13,617 bases of DNA from Planctomycetaceae bacterium. GTDB lineage: Bacteria; Planctomycetota; Planctomycetia; Pirellulales; Pirellulaceae. Positions 6,973 to 13,617 of the stretch are shown here, in pieces. Location of the stretch: contig JAHEAM010000043.1 in assembly GCA_024642765.1 (NCBI GenBank), positions 1 through 13,617 on the forward strand. Reading direction: 5' to 3'. Both the position numbers and the translations under genes were made by a program. The notes under the pieces are model-generated. The model made no database searches and was not told the origin of the DNA. It saw nothing but the letters and a program-made list of their open reading frames with translations. Position 1 is the first letter of the stretch. Every line of letters begins with the position of its first letter.

Positions 6973-8172
6973 ATGTTTTTTTGTTTCATCTATCCCAAAA
7001 ACGTAAATCAGATAATGGCAAAACTTGCACCTAAATGCTTTTCCCGAAAAAAAATCCTTGTTTTTAGTGAGGTTGAGGCTACAGCCGAACCGAAAGCAAA
7101 CGCAATTGTCTCGGCAACAGCCTCGCCCCCCCGGCAGACCATCCGGCAGGTTACCAAAGGTACTAATTCGAAAATTTATTTCGGTACAGCGCCAAAATTC
7201 TCGATCGTTTTGTTTTGTATTTTGTTTTCCGCTTGCTCTCCTCTTCAATCTCTTGCGCAAAAGAATTCAGTGTCTACCGCCAAAGTTTTCATCCTAGCTG
7301 GCCAGTCAAATATGCAAGGGCACGGAGTCGTCGATCTCGACGACGCGAAAAACTACAACGGTGGCAGAGGCACACTGGTTCAGGTGATCCAGGATGCGAC
7401 GGACATGAATCAATTCGCTCATCTCCGCGACTCCCAAGGCAATTGGATCGTTCGCGATGATGTTTGGGTTCGCTACCAAACGAACGACGAACTGAAGAAA
7501 GGTGGGCTTTCGATAGGCTTTTCTGCCTACCCTGGTGAGCCTCACCATATTGGCCCAGAATTTCAATTCGGGCACGTCGTGGGAGCAGCATTCGACGTTC
7601 CCGTGTTGCTGATCAAAACAGCTTGGGGTGGCAAGAGTTTATTCCGAGATTTTCGTCCGCCAAGTTCCGGTGGAACGGTCGGACCCAATTACAACAAAAT
7701 GCTTGAGGAAGTTGATGCGGCCTTTAAAAACGCAGAAACTGATTTCCCAGCACTGAAGGGCCACGAGCTGCAGATCTGTGGTTTCGTTTGGCAACAAGGC
7801 TGGAACGACATGATCGACGACAAGGCCACTGCTGAATACGAAACGAATCTATTGAATCTGATCAAAGACGTTCGTGCGCATTTTAAGTTGCCTGAGTTAC
7901 CTGTAGTCATTGGTGAGTTAGGGAACGGCGGCACAGAAGGTGCCAGTGAAAAGATGCTTACATTTCGCTCGGCACAAGCTGCGGCAGCCAACCACGACGA
8001 CAAGAACGTTGCGTTTGTGACGACATCGCAATTCGCGCGCCCTGCCGATCAATCGCCAAACGTAGGGCACGGTCACCATTGGTACGGCAACGCAGAAAGT
8101 TATTTCCTTGTCGGCGATGCCCTCGGTAAAAGAATGGTCGAATTAGTCAATACTCCAACCGTCGCAAAATAA
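6973..8172 (+). CDS. Secreted SASA-domain carbohydrate (sialate-type) O-acetylesterase
   Basis: The 399-residue ORF is a SASA-family esterase, an SGNH-like hydrolase fold related to CE6 acetylxylan and sialate O-acetylesterases. Block I is VFILAGQSNMQGHG with catalytic Ser112; GFVWQQGWNDM is the middle block; GHGHHWYGNAESY at 365-377 carries the candidate catalytic histidine. A hydrophobic signal (KFSIVLFCILFSACSPLQSLAQ, about 75-96) precedes the domain and ends in a plausible SLA|Q cleavage site, so the enzyme is probably exported to remove acetyl groups from polysaccharides. About 75 residues precede that signal, which is odd; the only ATG starts are 6973 and 7015, both with weak ribosome binding sites. 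It begins 15 bp after the synthetase stop and may be read through from it, though its function looks unrelated. Confidence 0.85.
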   Translation: MFFCFIYPKNVNQIMAKLAPKCFSRKKILVFSEVEATAEPKANAIVSATASPPRQTIRQVTKGTNSKIYFGTAPKFSIVLFCILFSACSPLQSLAQKNSVSTAKVFILAGQSNMQGHGVVDLDDAKNYNGGRGTLVQVIQDATDMNQFAHLRDSQGNWIVRDDVWVRYQTNDELKKGGLSIGFSAYPGEPHHIGPEFQFGHVVGAAFDVPVLLIKTAWGGKSLFRDFRPPSSGGTVGPNYNKMLEEVDAAFKNAETDFPALKGHELQICGFVWQQGWNDMIDDKATAEYETNLLNLIKDVRAHFKLPELPVVIGELGNGGTEGASEKMLTFRSAQAAAANHDDKNVAFVTTSQFARPADQSPNVGHGHHWYGNAESYFLVGDALGKRMVELVNTPTVAK

Positions 8173-8516
8173 ATCCTGAATCGTCGCGTCCAAATGCATC
8201 CTTTTTGCCGGATTATACGTTTCGAATAATTGCGTGCCTTGCGGTACTGGCTGTTTGGTTCGCCGACATGTCCCGCCGCTTTCCCCAATGCGGCCGTCTT
8301 GAATAATTTGTCGCCCACCAATGGTCCAAGCCATTCGCAATCGCAGTCGCTTGATCGAAAACTCTTTTACTAGGTTGCTAGACTAAGTGGAATACTGCGT
8401 ACTCGCAAGTGAATTTGGGCTTTAAAAGCAATTGAGTCAAAGTTTTCATTATCCAAAAATTGATTACAGCCGGAATATTTCCGCACGCATTTGAACCGTT
8501 TTCGATTTGTTTCAAT
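8173..8516. other. Convergent intergenic region, no confident gene
   Basis: This 344-bp stretch lies between the 3' ends of the esterase and the phosphotransferase. Open frames on the minus strand at 8143-8340 and 8100-8321 overlap each other and the esterase 3' end, and neither has recognisable motifs. Two small symmetric elements occur (GCTTT-A-AAAGC at 8419-8429 and a CTAG-N4-CTAG pair near 8372-8383), but no GC-rich hairpin followed by a T-run, so I see no typical intrinsic terminator. Confidence 0.4.
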
Positions 8517-9560
8517 TCAGGTGTCAAGTAACAATATCTGTTCGGCTATCGTATGAAATCTATTTTCGGCACGCACCCTGTTGGACTGATAACCGTTTTC
8601 GGCGAACAACCATTGCAACCAGTTAAACCAAGCGAACACAGTACCGGTTTGGTGCAACCACTTAATCAAATCCCAATCGAGGTCGCAGGCAGGGAATTGG
8701 CGTTCAATTTCGTCTCGTGATTGTACCCAACACATTTGACCATTCCATCGCAAACTGCCAATCAATCTTGCCCAATCACACTCTCGGACATCCATTTGCA
8801 ATGCCCCAAAATCAATGATACCCGACACTATGTCGTCGACGAACAAAACGTGGTCATGCCACAAATCACGCAATACGGGCTGCAAACGAAATTGACAGTT
8901 TGCATATCGATTCGCTGCCGCAATCAACTGAGGTGCAAGCCGTTCAATCGCAGACAATGCCGTTTGATGGAGTTCTAACGATGACATTTCAGACATTGGC
9001 AAAAATTGGTGTACCCTAACTTTGCAATCGACTTGAGCCTTCGACTGCAAATCAAACAGGCATTCATGAGCACGTTGCTGCAACTTGGCGAGTCTCCTAC
9101 AGGCAATGGCGCGACTGGCTATCGCTGGCGAAGGACCAAACGCCGCACCCAATGGAAATGATTCGTGCAATCGAAAAACCGAGTTCACCATCGAAGTCAT
9201 TCGCGACGCATTTGAATGTTCATTGAAGTCTGCGTTTCCAGGCATCCAATCGGTTACTTCCCACAGCAATTCATCACATTCAATAAAGGTTGCCAACTGG
9301 TTCGTCGTCCTCAATTTGGCGATAAAATCCAAATTTGCAACTGACCGAATCAAGTCATGAATCCAACGCAATCGACTAATATCAGGACCGTTCGGCCCCC
9401 AGCAGCGACAGCACCAAACTCCTGAACTCGACTCAACGCGAAAAATGGTAGCGCCGCTAAAACCTGGCCGAGAAAAAACTTCAACATGACGATCGTTCCC
9501 GATCCCAGGGTAACCATCGAGCACAGCGTTTACCGCATCCAAAATGGACTGTGCATTCAT
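8517..9560 (-). CDS. Aminoglycoside-phosphotransferase-fold (APH/choline-kinase-like) protein
   Basis: The 347-residue protein has the layout of the APH kinase-like family. An N-terminal lobe includes RPGFSGATIFRVES (about 31-44, the nucleotide loop region). A hinge segment LLWEVTDWMPG is at 98-108. The catalytic block QPVLRDLWHDHVLF is at 227-240 and the metal-binding block IIDFGAL at 248-254. Asp232 aligns with the catalytic base of the usual HGDLHPGN loop and Asp250 with the DFG-like aspartate. The usual HGD histidine and the Asn ligand are replaced (LRD, and His237 in the Asn position). Such WHDH variants are, as I recall, common in planctomycete homologues, so it may be a real subfamily with an unknown small-molecule substrate rather than a dead kinase. 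There is no nearby resistance gene. The fold is fairly sure; the reaction is unknown. Confidence 0.75.
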   Translation of the reverse strand: MNAQSILDAVNAVLDGYPGIGNDRHVEVFSRPGFSGATIFRVESSSGVWCCRCWGPNGPDISRLRWIHDLIRSVANLDFIAKLRTTNQLATFIECDELLWEVTDWMPGNADFNEHSNASRMTSMVNSVFRLHESFPLGAAFGPSPAIASRAIACRRLAKLQQRAHECLFDLQSKAQVDCKVRVHQFLPMSEMSSLELHQTALSAIERLAPQLIAAANRYANCQFRLQPVLRDLWHDHVLFVDDIVSGIIDFGALQMDVRECDWARLIGSLRWNGQMCWVQSRDEIERQFPACDLDWDLIKWLHQTGTVFAWFNWLQWLFAENGYQSNRVRAENRFHTIAEQILLLDT

Positions 9561-9716
9561 ACGAAGGTCATTCCAGATATTCGCCTAAGCAAATGTAGCC
9601 TAAGTCGCATCGCTTGCCCCCTACCGATTGATAACCCCATCACACACGTACAAATAAAATATGTCTCAGCTGAAGCCAGGCGGATCACAAGTTTGCCCCA
9701 AGCAGTAATCCGATTG

Positions 9717-10202
9717 TCAATTCCGCAAACGGGCTCTGAGGTCCGCGATGATCGAAGCAGGGAGAAACTTGGCCAATTGTTCGTCACTGGCAAGCGGCGC
9801 GATTTGTTTGATTAGGCTACTTGAGACGTGAGCGTAATCGCCATCCGCCATCAAGAAAACAGTCTCGAGTTCTTCATCGAGACGTCGATTCGCCATCGTC
9901 ATGGTAAATTCGCCAGCAATATCGGTGAGCGGGCGCACTCCACGAATCATAACTTTCGCTCCGCATTCTTTGACGAATTTGACCGCCAGTCCTTCAAACG
10001 TGCGAACCTCAACATTTTTCAAATCAGCCGTGACACGTTTTACAAGGGCAACACGTTCTTGTGGTTCGAATAATGGAAACTTGTCTTTATTTTCGCCAAT
10101 GCCCACGATCAAATGATCAACGAACCGGCAACTGCGTTCGATCACATTGAGATGCCCGAGCGTAATGGGGTCGAATGACCCGGTGTACACGGCCGTTTTC
10201 AT
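9717..10202 (-). CDS. coaD: Pantetheine-phosphate adenylyltransferase (PPAT)
   Basis: From the ATG at 10202 the protein has 161 residues, the normal length for PPAT. It begins MKTAVYTGSFDPITLGH, the conserved nucleotidyltransferase T/HxGH signature with the phosphopantetheine and ATP site. It also has GVRPLTDIAGEFTMTMANRRL and ends with the ATP-binding VSSSLIKQIA segment followed by LPASIIADLRARL. The enzyme joins 4'-phosphopantetheine and ATP to give dephospho-CoA, the penultimate step of coenzyme A synthesis. An upstream in-frame start at 10238 would overlap the preceding gene and add residues not seen in the family. AGGA at 10211-10214, eight bases upstream, supports 10202 and overlaps the stop codon of the aminotransferase gene, so the two genes are probably translationally coupled. 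Confidence 0.95.
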   Translation of the reverse strand: MKTAVYTGSFDPITLGHLNVIERSCRFVDHLIVGIGENKDKFPLFEPQERVALVKRVTADLKNVEVRTFEGLAVKFVKECGAKVMIRGVRPLTDIAGEFTMTMANRRLDEELETVFLMADGDYAHVSSSLIKQIAPLASDEQLAKFLPASIIADLRARLRN

Positions 10203-10210
10203 GAAGCGAT

Positions 10211-10214
10211 TCCT
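10211..10214 (-). promoter_or_regulatory. Ribosome binding site of coaD, overlapping the upstream stop codon
   Basis: AGGA on the minus strand lies eight bases before the coaD ATG and overlaps the TAG stop (10213-10215) of the class V aminotransferase gene. It selects the 10202 start over the in-frame 10238 start. Confidence 0.6.
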
Positions 10215-11400
10215 ATAGAGCGTTTTTAAGTCCGTCAATCAACCGGTCAACATCAGCTTCGTCATTGTATGCATGAACGGCGGCCCTCAATTTCCCAAGG
10301 CGGCAGCTGACGACTACGCCCTGTTCGGCCAAATGATTTTTTAGCTTCAAACTCTCCTGACCTGGTATTTCAAACAATACAATCCCCGACTTCACTTCAA
10401 CAGACGAACGATCGCTGAGTATTTCGGCACCAATATTCTCAAGTTCATCGCACAAATGATTGCTGATCTGGAGCACGCGATCCGCCAAGGCCGATTGATC
10501 ATGCGCAAGACCAAATCGTTCTAATGTTTCGAGTGCTCCAAGCAATCCGATGAACCCTGCCAAGTTTTGTGTGCCGCTTTCGTAACGACTCGTTGCGTTT
10601 CGAATATTCAATTCCACACGACTGTAATCGTTGCCTTGGGCCACACTATTCCATCCGACGTTGATTGCTCGAATCAACGACAGGTGTTCCTTGCGAATGT
10701 ACAATACGCCGGCACCCTCCGGTCCACACATCCATTTGTGTCCATCGGCGGCCAGGAAATCGACGCCCGCTTCTTCAACATCGATTGGGAATACCCCCAT
10801 GCCTTGAATGGCGTCCAACAAAAACAGAGCTCCTGCATCGTGCGCGACTGATGCAAGTGCCTTCGGATCCAGGCGGTAGCCTGAGGCAAATCCCACCCAA
10901 CTCGCCGTAACGATCCTTGTTCGCGAATCGCAAGCACTTGCGATCGCATCTAGGCAAACACGATTGCCAACGTTTGGGACTTGGCGAACCTCGACGCCTT
11001 TATCCGCCAAATGCATCCAAGGATAAACGTTTGAAGGAAACTCTCCGGCCGGCATTACAACGTTATCGCCAGCCGCCCAGGGAAATCCTTCGGATATCAT
11101 ATTGATCCCAAAACTTGTATTGGGAACAAGGCCAATTTCGTCCCGTTGGCAGTTGATAAGTTTAGCCACAAGAGTCCGCAGAGCCTCGAACTGTCCAGAC
11201 CATTGAGGCCAAACGGCATCGCCTTCCAGCAACGCTTCATCCATCCACTTGCGAATTCTGTCATGACTGGCCTGGGGGATTGCTGCTACTGCGGCATGGT
11301 CGAAATAAGCCCATTTCCTGGTCACCGGAAACGCCTCTCGCATTTGTGCCCAATTATGCGTGCCTAGAACTGAAAGATTAGAGATTGGGGATGTGCCCAT
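10213..11400 (-). CDS. Class V aminotransferase-fold PLP enzyme, not a SufS-type desulfurase
   Basis: From the ATG at 11400 the protein has 395 residues. PLP features are clear: DHAAVAAIP near the N terminus, LLDAIQGMG with Asp196 and Gln199 holding the pyridine ring, and ADGHKWMCGPEG with the Schiff-base Lys222. SRYESGTQN and the C-terminal domain ending RAAVHAYNDEADVDRLI complete the fold. In SufS-type cysteine desulfurases the C-terminal loop carries a GHHCA motif; here the loop is short (SCRLGKLRAAVH), so desulfurase activity of that type is unlikely. Substrate unknown: an aminotransferase, epimerase or lyase of the isopenicillin-epimerase-like group is possible. The frame extends to a TTG at 11418, but AAGG six bases before the ATG at 11400 makes that start better. 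It lies 10 bp upstream of coaD, likely in the same transcript. Confidence 0.88.
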   Translation of the reverse strand: MGTSPISNLSVLGTHNWAQMREAFPVTRKWAYFDHAAVAAIPQASHDRIRKWMDEALLEGDAVWPQWSGQFEALRTLVAKLINCQRDEIGLVPNTSFGINMISEGFPWAAGDNVVMPAGEFPSNVYPWMHLADKGVEVRQVPNVGNRVCLDAIASACDSRTRIVTASWVGFASGYRLDPKALASVAHDAGALFLLDAIQGMGVFPIDVEEAGVDFLAADGHKWMCGPEGAGVLYIRKEHLSLIRAINVGWNSVAQGNDYSRVELNIRNATSRYESGTQNLAGFIGLLGALETLERFGLAHDQSALADRVLQISNHLCDELENIGAEILSDRSSVEVKSGIVLFEIPGQESLKLKNHLAEQGVVVSCRLGKLRAAVHAYNDEADVDRLIDGLKNAL

Positions 11401-11406
11401 TAGATG

Positions 11407-11410
11407 CCTT
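11407..11410 (-). promoter_or_regulatory. Ribosome binding site choosing the 11400 start of the class V enzyme
   Basis: AAGG on the minus strand is six bases upstream of the ATG at 11400 and lies inside the extension that would be translated from the TTG at 11418. It argues for the shorter 395-residue product. Confidence 0.55.
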
Positions 11411-11418
11411 AACGCCAA

Positions 11419-11739
11419 AACAAATTAACCCTGGTACTTACCCCCCATCACCCAAAACCATCCAAAGACATCTGGAGCGTCAAAACTCTCAAAATCAGAC
11501 TATCACACACCGAAAAACTGACAGAATTGATTTTTTGCGATGGAACCTGAGTAACCTATGGGTGACAGGACCAAAAGGCCAATTATACTACTTTAGAGTC
11601 GCGTGATAAGAGTCGGGCGTTGTTGGCACACAAAACGTCTAACATTTGAAACGCCTTGGCTGAATTGCACTTTCAGTGCGACTCAAACGTAACAGATTTA
11701 GGCGTATCCTCTCAAACCAGAAATAGGGAACCCTGCGTA
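11419..11739. other. Divergent intergenic region between the class V enzyme and a small membrane protein
   Basis: About 320 bp without a convincing gene. It must hold the minus-strand promoter for the aminotransferase-coaD pair and a plus-strand promoter for the small membrane protein, but I could not pick confident -35/-10 pairs. A small hairpin (GCACT-TTC-AGTGC, 11667-11679) is present, without a T-run. Confidence 0.4.
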
Positions 11740-11943
11740 ATGCAGAAAGGTTTTTGCATCTTTGCTTTGGCGGTCTCCGGACTGGTATTCCTGTTGTTTG
11801 CTGCTGACTTAGTCTTCGGCATGGCAGGGATGAATAGTGTTGCGCCGTTCAAATACGCGAGCATGATCACGGACATCGTATTTGCGGTTTGTTCCGGTAT
11901 CGTCGCCGCACTGAGCTGGATGACCTACCGACAGCAAGTTTAA
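11740..11943 (+). CDS. Small hypothetical two-helix membrane protein
   Basis: A 67-residue protein starting MQKGFCIFALAV. It has two hydrophobic segments, about residues 4-25 (FCIFALAVSGLVFLLFAADLVF) and 43-60 (ITDIVFAVCSGIVAALSW), joined by a short polar loop with NSVAPFKYAS and ending in a basic tail (TYRQQV). The frame is open upstream to an ATG at 11656, but that extension (28 residues, no hydrophobic pattern) is less likely; AGGGA about ten bases before the 11740 ATG supports the shorter form. I do not recognise the family. It stands alone on the plus strand, with the acetyltransferase gene converging on it 34 bp downstream. Confidence 0.65.
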   Translation: MQKGFCIFALAVSGLVFLLFAADLVFGMAGMNSVAPFKYASMITDIVFAVCSGIVAALSWMTYRQQV

Positions 11944-11977
11944 CGCGAGAATTTAGCTGCTTGCGCTTTGATCAAGT

Positions 11978-12469
11978 CTATAAACTCGCCAAAGCTTCGA
12001 TTTTAGGACCATCAACACGATTAACGATCCATTCGTTGAGTTGCCTGGCCCCCAAAGACTCGTAAAAGTCGATCGCCGGCTGATTCCAATCGAGAACGGC
12101 CCATTCCACACGACCATATTGACGCTCCACTGCAATTTGTGCCAAGCGAACAAGCAGTGCACGACCGTAGCCTTTCCCTCGAAATTCAGGTCGCACAAAT
12201 AGGTCCTCCAGATAAATTCCGGGTCGTCCCAAAAACGTCGAGAAGTTTCGGAAGAATAATGCGAATCCGACGGGCATCGCGTCTTCTTCTCCAATCAAGA
12301 CTTCGGCCACCGGGTTCTCGCCAAACAAATGGCTTTGCAAATCCTCCTTTGTTGCGACAACTTCGTGCGATAACTTTTCGTATTCTGCAAGATCGCGGAT
12401 AAATTGTAGTATCAGTTCGCAGTCGCCAATGGTTGCTACTCGAATACTGAATGTTGCCATCGATGTCAT
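11978..12469 (-). CDS. GNAT-family N-acetyltransferase, spermidine/thialysine acetyltransferase (SSAT)-like
   Basis: From the ATG at 12469 the protein has 163 residues, a normal single GNAT domain. It starts MTSMATFSIRVATIGDCELI and continues LQFIRDLAEYEKLSHEVVAT, which is characteristic of SSAT/SSAT2-type proteins. The acetyl-CoA pyrophosphate loop is RPEFRGKGYGRAL at 93-105, preceded by IYLEDLFV with Glu88 and Asp89. The end VLDWNQPAIDFYESLGA is also typical of SSAT2-like members. The likely reaction is acetyl transfer from acetyl-CoA to a primary amine such as a polyamine or thialysine; the substrate is unproven. The frame extends to 12601, but that 44-residue leader lacks family similarity, and GAAGG eight bases before 12469 supports the start chosen. 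It diverges from the M24 peptidase gene. Confidence 0.9.
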   Translation of the reverse strand: MTSMATFSIRVATIGDCELILQFIRDLAEYEKLSHEVVATKEDLQSHLFGENPVAEVLIGEEDAMPVGFALFFRNFSTFLGRPGIYLEDLFVRPEFRGKGYGRALLVRLAQIAVERQYGRVEWAVLDWNQPAIDFYESLGARQLNEWIVNRVDGPKIEALASL

Positions 12470-12477
12470 CAAAATTG

Positions 12478-12482
12478 CCTTC
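12478..12482 (-). promoter_or_regulatory. Ribosome binding site choosing the 12469 start of the acetyltransferase
   Basis: GAAGG on the minus strand is eight bases upstream of the ATG at 12469. It favours this start over a second ATG at 12460 and over the distal frame start at 12601. Confidence 0.55.
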
Positions 12483-12536
12483 GTGATGTTTTTCAGGAGA
12501 ACAAATTTCAAACGACACAAACGGTCGTTGGATTGG

Positions 12537-12556
12537 TTTAGAATAGCCGTTCTAAA
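12537..12556. promoter_or_regulatory. Perfect inverted repeat in the divergent acetyltransferase/peptidase region
   Basis: TTTAGAA and TTCTAAA form perfect 7-bp arms around a 6-bp spacer, centred in the 138-bp gap between the two divergent genes. TAGAAT within the left arm could also serve as a -10 box for the peptidase gene. The form suggests an operator for a dimeric repressor that could control both genes, but no known box was matched. Confidence 0.4.
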
Positions 12557-12607
12557 GACACAGCCAAATAGGTCTCTCTCACATTTTCTTTCGAAAGGCA
12601 ACCTTGG

Positions 12608-13617
12608 ATGAGCATCAAAACACAGACTAGGGAACAGGCCCTCGCGGCCCTATCAGACATGACCGTCGGTTTCTCTGGTATTTCGGCTCAGGACTTCCAG
12701 GACCGCTTAGATCGCTTGCAAAAAACGCTGCGTGCACAAAATATTTCAGCGATTTATCTTCACGCGGGAACCAGCATGTACTACTTCACGGGTTTGCGCT
12801 GGAGCCCAAGTGAACGGATGGTCGCGACTTTGATTCCGGCAATCGGACCGATTCGATATATCTCGCCTAGGTTCGAAATCGATACCTTGAAAGATTATTG
12901 GCAACTTGAAGCTGAAATTTTGACTTGGGAGGAGCACGAAAGTCCTTACCAAATCGTGAACGAAGCCTTGAATGATATGGGCATCACTTCCGGAAAAATC
13001 TTAATTGACCCCATCACTCCCTTCTTCACATATCACGGTTTAACCAAGGCCCTCGATCTCAAGGCATTCGAACTTGATTCCGGTGCCAATGTTATCGAAT
13101 CAATTCGAGGTCGCAAATCTCCGATTGAAATCGAATTGATTCAACGGTCTCACGAAATGACCGCTCGCGTCCTGGAGGCAGCGGCCTCTATTTTACATCC
13201 GGGAATCTCAACGACAGAAGTCTGCGAGTTTATTAACACAGCGCATCGCAAAGTCGGTGCCGAAGGCTCAACGTTTTGTATCGCACTTTTTGGCGTCGCA
13301 ACTTCGTTTCCGCATGGCGTGAAGAATCCGCAAATTTTGAAACCCAACGATTGGGTACTTTTGGATACCGGCTGCTTGTTGCATGGCTACCATTCTGACA
13401 TCACCCGTACGATTCCATTTGGCTCACCGACAACTGAACAAGAAGACGCTTGGCATGCCGAGCGCGATGCACAATGCGCAGCCTTTGCAGCGGCAATGAA
13501 CGGCGTGGCGTGCGAGGAATGTGACTTGGCTGCCAGACGTTCGCTAGAATCAGCCGGATTCGGGCCGGACTACCAACTACCCGGCCTGCCACACCGAACG
13601 GGTCATGGCTGTGGACT
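12608..13617 (+). CDS. M24-family metallopeptidase, Xaa-Pro aminopeptidase/dipeptidase type (3' end outside window)
   Basis: The frame is open from the ATG at 12608 to the window edge, 336 full codons, so the C terminus is missing. It has the two-part layout of prolidase-type enzymes: a creatinase-like N-terminal domain (about 1-170, including IYLHAGTSMYYFTGLRWSPSE) and a pita-bread catalytic domain from about 175. His236 in SFPHGV, metal ligands Asp253 in LLDTGC and Asp264 in HSDITRT (spacing 11 as usual), and His333 in HRTGHGCG are visible; the two metal-binding glutamates would follow beyond the edge. Such enzymes cleave Xaa-Pro peptide bonds with two metal ions in the cytoplasm. AAAGG about eight bases before the ATG supports the start. 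It diverges from the acetyltransferase gene. Confidence 0.93.
   Translation, partial: MSIKTQTREQALAALSDMTVGFSGISAQDFQDRLDRLQKTLRAQNISAIYLHAGTSMYYFTGLRWSPSERMVATLIPAIGPIRYISPRFEIDTLKDYWQLEAEILTWEEHESPYQIVNEALNDMGITSGKILIDPITPFFTYHGLTKALDLKAFELDSGANVIESIRGRKSPIEIELIQRSHEMTARVLEAAASILHPGISTTEVCEFINTAHRKVGAEGSTFCIALFGVATSFPHGVKNPQILKPNDWVLLDTGCLLHGYHSDITRTIPFGSPTTEQEDAWHAERDAQCAAFAAAMNGVACEECDLAARRSLESAGFGPDYQLPGLPHRTGHGCG

Noticed and set aside
8143..8340. Minus-strand ORFs (65 and 73 codons) downstream of the esterase
   Set aside because: They overlap each other in different frames and run into the esterase 3' end, with no motif or ribosome binding site. A gene fossil is possible but cannot be supported.
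10213..11400. Cysteine desulfurase (SufS/NifS)
   Set aside because: The PLP lysine motif fits, but the C-terminal cysteine loop is absent.
11667..11679. Small hairpin as a terminator
   Set aside because: The stem is only 5 bp with no T-run, and it lies upstream of a gene rather than after one.

Overview
The window reads as chromosomal DNA of a free-living bacterium with medium GC content, most likely a planctomycete. This is an inference from gene types: a tandem 6-pyruvoyl-tetrahydropterin synthase with one degenerate half, a phosphotransferase with a WHDH catalytic loop, a secreted SASA-type esterase and frequent TTG leucine codons. There is no rRNA, tRNA, CRISPR array or intact mobile element.

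Left part (1-3382). A HipA-type kinase gene enters from the left edge. It converges on, and overlaps by 11 bp, a minus-strand pair: a short-chain dehydrogenase followed by a tetrahydropterin synthase, probably one transcript. Divergent from that pair, across 216 bp with a perfect inverted repeat, is a short-form homogentisate 1,2-dioxygenase.

Middle (3383-8172). About 940 bp without an intact gene holds what looks like a decayed minus-strand gene with in-frame stops and frame changes. A competing 47-codon plus-strand ORF resembles the C-terminal end of Fic/DOC-type proteins. Then come a flavin-reductase-like FMN-binding protein and, 21 bp later, a 675-residue AMP-forming acyl-CoA synthetase closely resembling plant peroxisomal AAE17/AAE18. 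A secreted SASA-domain esterase with an odd N-terminal extension follows.

Right part (8173-13617). On the minus strand are a phosphotransferase, then a tightly packed pair of a class V aminotransferase-fold enzyme and coaD (coenzyme A synthesis). A small two-helix membrane protein is on the plus strand. An SSAT-like GNAT acetyltransferase diverges from an M24 aminopeptidase/prolidase-type gene that runs off the right edge; a perfect inverted repeat lies between them.

The most interesting reading is metabolic. The pterin pair could make or recycle a tetrahydropterin cofactor, as used by phenylalanine hydroxylase. The dioxygenase opens the ring of homogentisate, and the flavin reductase plus acyl-CoA synthetase could belong to the same aromatic or acid catabolism. 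The individual families are supported by motifs; the shared pathway is a hypothesis.
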